Positions 1-6,086 of a stretch of 7,551 nucleotides of DNA are shown piece after piece. Numbering within the stretch: the first letter of the stretch is position 1; each line of letters starts with the position of its first letter. Position numbers and translations under genes: made by a program. The notes beneath the pieces were generated by a model, which saw nothing but the letters and a program-made list of their open reading frames with translations, had not been told where the DNA came from and ran no database searches. The stretch covers positions 1 through 7,551 of the forward strand of contig CALLJA010000376.1 of assembly GCA_938008865.1 (NCBI GenBank). Reading direction: 5' to 3'. This stretch comes from an uncultured Anaerolineales bacterium. Lineage in GTDB: Bacteria > Chloroflexota > Anaerolineae > Anaerolineales > Villigracilaceae.

Positions 1-1
1 C

Positions 2-421
2 CTGTTCGTGGCTGGCTTCATCGGTTCCCCGGCCATGAACTTCTTCCCGGGCAAGCTGCGCAAGGATGGGGACCAGATCATCGTCGATACTGGAGACTTC
101 GTGGTCCCGATCCCCGCCGCCAAGGCTGCCCCCTACAAGCAATACGTTGATAAAGACGTCATCTTCGGCATCCGTCCTGAGAACATTCACGACGCCGACT
201 TCGTCCCGCTGAATATCGATGCGGAGAAGGTGGCGGTCAAGGTGGACGTGACCGAGTTGATGGGCAATGAGATCTTCCTGTACCTGGTCAGTGGCAAGAA
301 CACCTTCGTCGCCCGTGTCGACCCGCGCTCGAAGTTACGCGTGGGACAGCAGGCGCAGGTGATGTTCGATATGGATAACTTCCATATCTTCGACGCCAGC
401 ACTGAGGAAGCCATCCGATAA
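2..421 (+). CDS. Sugar ABC transporter ATP-binding protein, C-terminal part (MalK/UgpC/MsmX type), 5' partial
   Basis: This is the C-terminal 139 codons of the ATPase that powers a carbohydrate ABC importer from the cytoplasmic side. The window begins inside the gene, so the Walker A, signature and Walker B motifs are not present. The first visible residues, LFVAGFIGSPAMNFFPG, match the segment that links the nucleotide-binding domain to the regulatory beta domain in MalK, UgpC and MsmX proteins. A second family hallmark, FGIRPENI, lies near 168-189 and belongs to the TOBE/OB-fold region, which continues to the end through VTELMGNEIFLYLV. The frame is open from base 2, so the GTG at 8 is an internal valine and not a start. 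The gene ends 110 bases before the binding-protein gene. The neighbours suggest it energises the MalF-MalG pair, although ATPases of this type often serve several sugar importers. A specific symbol is not assigned because the N-terminal domain is missing. Confidence 0.93.
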   Translation: MFVAGFIGSPAMNFFPGKLRKDGDQIIVDTGDFVVPIPAAKAAPYKQYVDKDVIFGIRPENIHDADFVPLNIDAEKVAVKVDVTELMGNEIFLYLVSGKNTFVARVDPRSKLRVGQQAQVMFDMDNFHIFDASTEEAIR

Positions 422-517
422 TCTCTCCACGGAAGGAGGTGGTTCGCAAAACACAGAGGCATCAAATTGGAACGACACCATGTCCCGCAAGGGAAATCAC
501 CATCTAATTCACTTTCA

Positions 518-524
518 AGAGGAG
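518..524 (+). promoter_or_regulatory. Ribosome binding site of the sugar-binding protein gene
   Basis: AGAGGAG is close to the consensus complement of the 16S rRNA tail and ends 7 bases before the ATG at 532. It fixes the start of the binding-protein gene and fits the expected high expression of such proteins. Confidence 0.8.
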
Positions 525-531
525 TAAGAGA

Positions 532-1860
532 ATGAAAAAGTCTCTCTGGACTGCGTTCAGTTTCCTGCTGATCGCCAGTGTTTTGCTCGCCGCCTGCGGC
601 ACCACCGCCACCCAGGCCCCCGCTACCGAAGCTCCCGCCATGACGGAAGCTCCTGCCATGACCGAAGCCCCCACTGAGGCCCCCACCATGGCTCCCGCTG
701 AACCCATCACCATCACCTTCTGGGAACAGGAAGGCGAGGATGTCGATGTGTTCATCGATCAGTTGATTGCCGATTTCCAGGCTGCCAACCCCAACATCAC
801 CGTTGAGCGCACTCACTACGAAAACGAAGCGCTGCGCGATCAGTTCCAGACCGCCTCGCTCGCCAATGCCGCTCCCGATGTTGTCCGCGTGCCGAATGAC
901 TTCGCCGGTCCCTTCAGCGCTCTCGACATCGTGGCCCCCACCAAGGACATCTTCGATGACGCTTTCCTGGGCCAGTTCTTCCAGGGCGCGCTCGACCCGG
1001 CCATTGTTGCTGGGACCCTCTACGGCGTTCCTGACAACTACGGCAACCACCTGATGCTGATCTACAACAAGGACCTGATTGCCGAACCGCCCGCCACCTT
1101 CGATGAACTGATCACCAAGGCCAAGGAATTGACCACGGGTGACGTTCAGGGCTTTGCCTATAACCTGAACGAACCGTTCTGGGGTGCTGGTTTCTACGGC
1201 GCTTTCGGCGGCTGGCCGCTCGATGCGAATGACAAGCCTCAGTTCAACAACCAGGCTTTCATCGACTACCTGACCTTCGTTGCCAAGCTCAAGACCGACG
1301 GCGTTGTCCCCGCTGAATGCGATTACAACTGCGCCGACACCCTGATGAAGGACGGCAAGGCCGCCATGATCATCAACGGCGACTGGTCTCTCGGTGACTA
1401 CACCAAGGCTCTCGGTGACAAGATGGGTGTTGCCCCGGTTCCCACCATCAACGGCAAGCCCTACACCGAAATGACCGCTGGCAAGTACTTCATGGTCTCC
1501 AAGGCCGTGTTGGACGATCCCGCCCGCAAGGAAGCTGTCAAGACATTCATCACCTACATGACCTCTGCTGAGGTTCAGAAGAAGTGGTTGGACGAGTTCA
1601 AGCGCTTGCCCTCCAACTCCGAGGTTGCGAAGGATCCGAGCATCGCCAGCGACCCGATCCTGGCTGGCTCCATGGCCGCCCTGAGCGTTGGCCGCGGCCA
1701 ACCCGCCGCTCCTGAAATGCGCTGCGCCTGGGATGCCTGGCGCCCGAATCTGGAAGGCGTCATGGCTGGCACCCTCAGCCCCGCGGATGCCGCTGCTGCC
1801 GCCCAGCAGTCTGCCGATGAGTGCGTCGCTACGCTCGGTCAGCCGACCGCCACTCCATAG
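532..1860 (+). CDS. malE: Extracellular sugar-binding lipoprotein of ABC importer (MalE-like, SBP family 1)
   Basis: This 442-residue protein captures the sugar outside the membrane and delivers it to the MalF-MalG channel. It starts with a lipoprotein signal: MKK, a hydrophobic stretch at 5-20 and the lipobox LLAAC, with Cys22 as the lipid-anchored residue. A flexible Ala/Pro/Thr/Glu linker (about 23-58) follows and contains TEAP-type repeats. The binding-protein fold then begins with ITITFWEQEGED (59-70). Typical family 1 elements are visible: LYGVPDNYGNHLMLIYNKDL (163-182), the KAAMIINGDWSL segment (276-287) and the C-terminal SAEVQKKWLDEF helix (345-356). Mature-domain cysteines occur as C263/C267 and C398/C431, which may form two disulfides. 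Maltose/maltodextrin as ligand is inferred from the permease and amylase neighbours, because family 1 proteins bind many sugars. A strong ribosome binding site supports the ATG at 532. Confidence 0.92.
   Translation: MKKSLWTAFSFLLIASVLLAACGTTATQAPATEAPAMTEAPAMTEAPTEAPTMAPAEPITITFWEQEGEDVDVFIDQLIADFQAANPNITVERTHYENEALRDQFQTASLANAAPDVVRVPNDFAGPFSALDIVAPTKDIFDDAFLGQFFQGALDPAIVAGTLYGVPDNYGNHLMLIYNKDLIAEPPATFDELITKAKELTTGDVQGFAYNLNEPFWGAGFYGAFGGWPLDANDKPQFNNQAFIDYLTFVAKLKTDGVVPAECDYNCADTLMKDGKAAMIINGDWSLGDYTKALGDKMGVAPVPTINGKPYTEMTAGKYFMVSKAVLDDPARKEAVKTFITYMTSAEVQKKWLDEFKRLPSNSEVAKDPSIASDPILAGSMAALSVGRGQPAAPEMRCAWDAWRPNLEGVMAGTLSPADAAAAAQQSADECVATLGQPTATP
631..666 (+). repeat. Tandem 18-bp repeat coding for the APAMTE linker units
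   Basis: Two head-to-tail 18-base units (631-648 and 649-666) differ at only two third-codon positions and encode APAMTE twice (residues 34-45 of the binding protein). Degenerate partial units follow to about 702, encoding further APTE/APTM/APAE pieces. The repeats lie in the disordered linker between the lipid anchor and the folded domain, where unit number could change without disturbing the fold. Confidence 0.8.
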
Positions 1861-1878
1861 TTCGACCGTTACCTGTTG

Positions 1879-1903
1879 GAGGGGGGGGCGTTTGCCCCCC
1901 CTC
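1879..1903 (+). terminator. G/C-rich intercistronic hairpin after malE
   Basis: GAGGGGGGG (1879-1887) pairs with CCCCCCCTC (1895-1903) to give 9 continuous base pairs around a 7-base loop (GCGTTTG). The following bases, TATTCTTATGTATTTGT, are T-rich but interrupted, so termination may be incomplete. The hairpin begins 18 bases after the binding-protein stop and ends 27 bases before malF. Such structures between binding protein and permease genes are known to stabilise the upstream transcript or to reduce downstream expression. Which applies here is not visible from sequence. Confidence 0.75.
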
Positions 1904-1930
1904 TATTCTTATGTATTTGTGAGGCCAAGC

Positions 1931-3430
1931 ATGGAAAACCAATCCGCAATACGCCGGTTGCTACCCTACATTTATTGGCTCGTGGGTATTTTTGCCATCT
2001 ATTTTCTGCTTAATTATCTGATTTCACCGTTCAGTTCGGGAATTTCCCTCAACCTGAAAACGGTCGTTGCCCGAGTCAAGGAAATTGGGACGTTTCTGGT
2101 CGGGATCGGTTTGGGTCTGGGATTGATCGAGGCGTATTTTTATCAGATCTTCTTCCGCCAGCCCTCGAACCCCACCACCAGGATCATCATGCGCAGCCTG
2201 CAGGTTGTCCTCGGTGCCTTGGTGCTCCTCACCCTGTTTGCATTCTTTGAAATCACTGACTTATATCGCTTGGGGGACACCTTCCTTGCCACCGTTATTC
2301 ATATTCCCCTGACGCTATTTGGCACAATCCAAAAGGCGTTGTTGGGCGCCGGGGTAGCCAAGGCCAGCGCCGGGCTATGGAGCGGACTGGTATTATCCCT
2401 CATCATCATCATTATCTATGGGGTGATTCACCTGATCAGTATTCCCCGTCACAGCCGTCTTGGACTGGCTTACCTGCTCGTCCTCCCGGCGTTGATCGGC
2501 GTTTTGTTCCTCATCATTTATCCCTTCCTTTTCGAGATCAAACTGGCCTTCTCGAATGCATCCCTGGGAACCCAGGCAACCAAAAATGCTCAATACGGCT
2601 TGATTTACGGGTGGAATAATCTGGTCACCCTGTTCACAGGAAAGGTGGCCAAAGATGCGAGGTTCTTCGAGGTGCTTGGGCGTACCGTCCTGTGGACGGT
2701 CATCAACGTCACTTTCCACGTCGGCGGCGGCATGGCCCTGGCTCTGTTACTGCACCGCCCAATGAAACTGCAAGGCTTCTATCGCACCCTTCTGATCGTC
2801 CCGTGGGCCATCCCCACCACGATTGCGGCTATGGCATTGCGCAATGAATTCGACAGCCGCTATGGCCTGTTCAACATCCTGTTGACGGATCTCAACCATT
2901 GGCTGACCTCCGTCAGCCAGGGGACGGTCAACATCATCGGGATAGGAAATCTATTTTCGTGGCTGTCCGCCCACATCGGTCCAGTGAGTTGGAAACAGGA
3001 TCCGTTCTGGGCGTTCGTCTCCATCCTGATCTCGAACATCTGGCTGGGTATCCCGTTCATGTCGGTCATCATCCTTGGTGGCCTGCAAAGCATTTCGAAG
3101 GAATACTACGAAGCCGCGGAGATCGATGGCGCCTCCAAGTGGCAGCAATTCGTCAGCATCACGCTGCCGTTGCTGCGCCCCGTGTTGACCCCTGCGATCG
3201 TGCTCGGCGTCGTGTGGACCTTCAACAAGTTCGATATCATCTACCTGATCACGCAGGGCGGCCCGCAGGAAAAGACCGACATCCTGGTCTCGTCCATGTA
3301 CAAAGCCGCGTTTCAGTTCTATCGGTACGGATTTACGGCAATGTTTGCGCTGGTGATTTTCGTGATCCTGTTCCTGTTTACCCTGTTCTACCTGCGCATT
3401 ACCAATGGTCTGAAATCGGTCAGCGAATAA
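1931..3430 (+). CDS. malF: Maltose/maltodextrin ABC transporter permease MalF, with extended membrane N-terminus
   Basis: This 499-residue protein is one of the two membrane channel subunits. The coupling loop that contacts the ATPase is visible as EYYEAAEIDGASKWQQF (391-407) followed by ITLPLLRP (410-417), the EAA motif of this permease class. The core appears to start with the membrane segment at about 178-205 and includes helices near 250-275, 283-302, 358-385, 418-440 and 467-489. MalF-like features include GGGMALALLLHRPMKLQG (265-282) and the WAIPTTIAAMA segment (292-302). Before the core lie about 175 residues with up to five further hydrophobic stretches (about 10-33, 52-73, 87-108, 117-136, 150-171). 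Plain sugar permeases of about 300 residues lack these, whereas E. coli MalF has its own N-terminal extra helices. The ATG at 1931 is chosen because GAGG (1921-1924) precedes it at 6 bases. The frame is open further upstream to 1688 only by overlap with malE and the hairpin. The 5' part of the gene looks more AT-rich than malE. Confidence 0.9.
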   Translation: MENQSAIRRLLPYIYWLVGIFAIYFLLNYLISPFSSGISLNLKTVVARVKEIGTFLVGIGLGLGLIEAYFYQIFFRQPSNPTTRIIMRSLQVVLGALVLLTLFAFFEITDLYRLGDTFLATVIHIPLTLFGTIQKALLGAGVAKASAGLWSGLVLSLIIIIIYGVIHLISIPRHSRLGLAYLLVLPALIGVLFLIIYPFLFEIKLAFSNASLGTQATKNAQYGLIYGWNNLVTLFTGKVAKDARFFEVLGRTVLWTVINVTFHVGGGMALALLLHRPMKLQGFYRTLLIVPWAIPTTIAAMALRNEFDSRYGLFNILLTDLNHWLTSVSQGTVNIIGIGNLFSWLSAHIGPVSWKQDPFWAFVSILISNIWLGIPFMSVIILGGLQSISKEYYEAAEIDGASKWQQFVSITLPLLRPVLTPAIVLGVVWTFNKFDIIYLITQGGPQEKTDILVSSMYKAAFQFYRYGFTAMFALVIFVILFLFTLFYLRITNGLKSVSE

Positions 3431-3448
3431 GCGGCAAAGGAAACCACG

Positions 3449-4366
3449 ATGTCAACCTCAAAATCCAATCCCAATCCGATCACCAAGTTCCTGCGCTGGT
3501 TCTTCTATCGCGCGCGGGGTGACAGCCCCTTCAAGACGATCCTGATCCATGCCGCGCTGATCATTGCCTCCGTCATCGCTGTGTATCCCGCCCTGCGCGT
3601 GGTGACCATCTCCCTGCGCCCCAATGACACCCTGCTGACAACCGACCTGCGCATCATCCCTGAGAATGCAACCCTCGACAACTACAAGGAAGTCCTCTTT
3701 GGCTCGCCCGAAAAGAACCGCACCTCCGACTTCTTCCTGTGGCTCTGGAACTCCCTTTCGGTTGTCAGTGTCACCTCCATCATCAGCATGATCCTGGCTG
3801 CGATCAGCGCGTATGCGTTTTCGCGCTTCAAATTTCCCGGGCGCACTGCGGGGTTGATCTTCCTGCTGACCACACAGATGATCCCGGCGGGCATGCTGCT
3901 TCTGCCATTGTTCATCATGCTGGCCCAGTTGAAGATGATCAACACCGCCCTGGGATTGATCATTGCCTACTCGGTCAGTTCCGTGCCGTTGACGATCTGG
4001 ACCCTCAAAGGCTACTTTGACACCATCCCGGTCGATCTCGAAGAAGCCGCCCTGATCGACGGCGCTTCGCGTTTCACCGTGTTCACGCAGATCATTCTGC
4101 CGCTCTCCACCCCTGCCCTGGCCATTGCTTTCCTCTTCAGCTTCATGGGTGGCTGGAGCGAGTACCTTGTGGCACGCGTGGTGTTGCAAAAGAACGAGAT
4201 GTTCACCTGGCCTTTGGGCATTTTCACCTATGCCCAACAGTTCACCGTGTCGTGGGGACAATTCTCCGCTGCCTCGGTGCTGATCGCCATCCCGGTCATG
4301 ATCCTGTTCCTCTACTCGTCCAAGTGGCTGATCTCGGGCCTCACGCTCGGCAGCGTGAAAGGCTAA
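3449..4366 (+). CDS. malG: Maltose/maltodextrin ABC transporter permease MalG
   Basis: This 305-residue inner-membrane protein is the second channel subunit and is the usual length for MalG-type permeases. It has a cytoplasmic N-terminus, a first helix at about 29-50 followed by YPALRVVTISLRP, and further helices near 98-124, 133-158, 164-185, 221-242 and 272-290. The EAA coupling loop reads LEEAALIDGASRFTVFTQII (197-216) and is followed by LPLSTPAL. The C-terminus, WLISGLTLGSVKG, matches the conserved end of MalG proteins. The start at 3449 lies 18 bases after the malF stop and is preceded by AAAGGAAA (3436-3443). The tight spacing supports co-transcription and co-assembly with MalF. The gene is complete with no sign of damage. 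Confidence 0.94.
   Translation: MSTSKSNPNPITKFLRWFFYRARGDSPFKTILIHAALIIASVIAVYPALRVVTISLRPNDTLLTTDLRIIPENATLDNYKEVLFGSPEKNRTSDFFLWLWNSLSVVSVTSIISMILAAISAYAFSRFKFPGRTAGLIFLLTTQMIPAGMLLLPLFIMLAQLKMINTALGLIIAYSVSSVPLTIWTLKGYFDTIPVDLEEAALIDGASRFTVFTQIILPLSTPALAIAFLFSFMGGWSEYLVARVVLQKNEMFTWPLGIFTYAQQFTVSWGQFSAASVLIAIPVMILFLYSSKWLISGLTLGSVKG
4341..4358 (+). other. Perfect inverted repeat at the 3' end of malG
   Basis: TCACGCT (4341-4347) and AGCGTGA (4352-4358) form a 7-base-pair stem around the 4-base loop CGGC, just before the malG stop codon. It overlaps codons for the conserved TLGSVK segment, so it may be coincidental. It lies 30 bases before the terminator-like hairpin and does not overlap it. 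Confidence 0.4.
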
Positions 4367-4387
4367 AGGGACAGCAATACAAATTTC

Positions 4388-4414
4388 GGGGCGGTCCCAG
4401 CGACCGCCCTTTTT
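4388..4414 (+). terminator. Rho-independent terminator-like hairpin between malG and amylase gene
   Basis: GGGCGGTC (4389-4396) pairs perfectly with GACCGCCC (4402-4409) around the loop CCAGC and is followed directly by TTTTT (4410-4414). This is the canonical shape of an intrinsic terminator on the + strand. Only 15 bases separate the T run from the ATG of the next gene. There is no room for a promoter in between, so amylase transcription must pass through or start upstream of this hairpin. Confidence 0.85.
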
Positions 4415-4429
4415 ATTCTGGAAGTTCAA

Positions 4430-6085
4430 ATGAAGAATAAATTGCTCTCCCTCCTGACCCTTGTATTCCTGCTGACAGCCTGTGCTCCCGCCACACCAGC
4501 CCCGCCCACTGTCACTCCCCTGCCGCCCACCCCGATCCCCGCCGAAACGGGTCCGTGGTGGAATGGTCAGGTTTTCTACGAGATCTTTGTCCGCAGCTTC
4601 AATGACAGCAATGGGGACGGTATCGGTGATTTCAACGGGATCACCGCCAAACTGGATTATCTCAATGACGGTGATCCAAACACCACCACCGACCTGGGTG
4701 TGACGGGCATCTGGCTCATGCCCATTTTCCCATCCCCTTCCTATCACGGTTATGACGTCACCGATTATTATTCGGTCAATCCGCAATACGGAACGATGGA
4801 TGACTTCAAGAACCTGCTTCAGGAGGCCCATAAACGCGGGATCCATGTAATCATCGACATGGTCTTAAATCACACCTCAGACAAACATCCCTGGTTCAAA
4901 TCCGCAAAGAGCGACGCTAATTCCCCCTATCGCGACTGGTATATCTGGAGCGACACCGACCCCAAGTATTCTGGGCCGTGGGGCGAGCGGGTATGGCATC
5001 CCTCCACGACCGGATACTACTACGGCATCTTCGAAAGTTTCATGCCCGACCTGAACTACGAAAATCCCGCCGTGACCCAGGAAATGGAAAAGGTCAGCGC
5101 CTTCTGGCTGAAAGATGTGGGCGTGGACGGGTTCCGTCTCGACGCAGCCAAGCACTTGATCGAGGATGGGACACAGCAGCAAAACACCCAGGCCACGCAC
5201 GAATGGTTCAAAGGCTATCGCGTGGCTTATAAAGCGGATAATCCCAACGCATTGACGGTCGGTGAAATCTCGGGCGACAACGACAAGACCCTGGCCAGCT
5301 ATACCAGCGGCGACCAACTCGACCTGGTCTTCGACTTCAACCTGGCCACCGCCTTTATCGGCTCGGCCAACAGCGGAAAAGCGACTCCCGCCGTGACCGC
5401 GTTGAAGATCAGTTCCACCCTCATGCCCGAGGGACAATACGCCCCGTTCCTGTCCAACCACGACCAGGACCGCGTGATGTTCACTCTCGGAAACAATACA
5501 GGCAAAGCCAAGGTCGCCGCATCCCTGTTGCTGACCTCACCCGGGACGCCTTTCCTTTACTACGGCGAAGAAATCGGCATGATCGGGTTCAAACCCGACG
5601 AAAATATTCGGCGACCCATGCAATGGTCGGCGGAGAAAAACGCGGGATTTACGACAGGCAAACCCTGGAGAAGCGTGGCGTCCGATTACGACACAGTCAA
5701 CGTCGAAGCACAGATGGCGGACCCCGCTTCGCTCTGGTCCCACTATCAGGCGCTGATCAGCTTGCGGAATGCGCATCCCGCCCTCAGGTCGAACGAGACC
5801 GCTTTCGCCAAGTCGGGCAGCTCGGCGGTGTTTGCATCCATCCGCAGCAGGGATGGAGAAAACATTCTCGTGCTGATTAACCTGGGCGCGGATCCCGTCA
5901 AAGGCTATACGATCAGCCTGGATAAGTCAGCGCTGCCTGCAGGCCAGTACTCCCTGATCTCTTTGATGGGCGGGGATGCAGCCAATCCGTTGAACGTGAG
6001 TTCGCAAGGCGGATTCAAGAATTTCGCTCCCACACTGGAATTACCGCCTTTCTCGACGTATATTTTCCAATTGAAAGGAGAATAA
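4430..6085 (+). CDS. Secreted lipoprotein alpha-amylase, glycoside hydrolase family GH13
   Basis: This 551-residue enzyme is predicted to hydrolyse alpha-1,4 bonds of starch, glycogen or maltodextrins outside the cell membrane. The signal ends in the lipobox LLTAC, with Cys18 as the lipid anchor, followed by a Pro/Thr-rich linker (about 19-40). The GH13 barrel starts at GQVFYEIFVRSF (46-57) and includes a probable calcium site, DSNGDGIGD (59-67). The conserved regions are complete: DMVLNH (143-148), GFRLDAAKH with nucleophile Asp238, VGEIS with acid/base Glu279, and LSNHD with Asp345. Region V reads MPDLN (205-209), the form associated with GH13_36, a group between oligo-1,6-glucosidases and neopullulanases. 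A C-terminal beta domain runs from about 465 to 550 and ends with LELPPFSTYIFQL. The ATG at 4430 is preceded by GGAAG (4420-4424). Exact product specificity (amylase, pullulan-active or glucosidase) cannot be read from the sequence. Confidence 0.93.
   Translation: MKNKLLSLLTLVFLLTACAPATPAPPTVTPLPPTPIPAETGPWWNGQVFYEIFVRSFNDSNGDGIGDFNGITAKLDYLNDGDPNTTTDLGVTGIWLMPIFPSPSYHGYDVTDYYSVNPQYGTMDDFKNLLQEAHKRGIHVIIDMVLNHTSDKHPWFKSAKSDANSPYRDWYIWSDTDPKYSGPWGERVWHPSTTGYYYGIFESFMPDLNYENPAVTQEMEKVSAFWLKDVGVDGFRLDAAKHLIEDGTQQQNTQATHEWFKGYRVAYKADNPNALTVGEISGDNDKTLASYTSGDQLDLVFDFNLATAFIGSANSGKATPAVTALKISSTLMPEGQYAPFLSNHDQDRVMFTLGNNTGKAKVAASLLLTSPGTPFLYYGEEIGMIGFKPDENIRRPMQWSAEKNAGFTTGKPWRSVASDYDTVNVEAQMADPASLWSHYQALISLRNAHPALRSNETAFAKSGSSAVFASIRSRDGENILVLINLGADPVKGYTISLDKSALPAGQYSLISLMGGDAANPLNVSSQGGFKNFAPTLELPPFSTYIFQLKGE
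6074..6080 (+). promoter_or_regulatory. Ribosome binding site inside the end of the amylase gene
   Basis: AAAGGAG lies within the last codons of the amylase gene, 6 bases before the ATG at 6087. With only one base between the amylase stop and that ATG, it suggests translational coupling of the two genes. Confidence 0.75.
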
Positions 6086-6086
6086 C

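Noticed and set aside
439..507. Possible 22-codon leader peptide starting at GTG 439
   Set aside because: The GTG overlaps the ribosome binding site, so spacing is impossible for normal initiation, and the peptide lacks run-of-codon features typical of attenuation leaders.
187..1701. Long open frame on the - strand opposite the ATPase end and malE
   Set aside because: It is antisense to two well-supported genes. Its translation is low-complexity Gly/Val/His-rich and matches no family I recognise. It is the usual shadow frame of a GC-rich gene.
1688..1930. In-frame upstream extension of malF, possibly a longer MalF or a MalE-MalF frameshift fusion
   Set aside because: The extension overlaps malE in another frame and reads through the G/C hairpin. 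Its residues are low-complexity, while the ATG at 1931 opens a normal membrane-protein start.
2400..2416. ATC trinucleotide run in malF
   Set aside because: It encodes consecutive isoleucines in a membrane helix (about 158-162) and is short, so it is explained by the protein sequence.
3458..4846. Long open frame on the - strand opposite malG and the amylase start
   Set aside because: It runs across two genes and a terminator, is very rich in Gly/Asp/Gln/Arg with no recognisable domain, and has no convincing start context.
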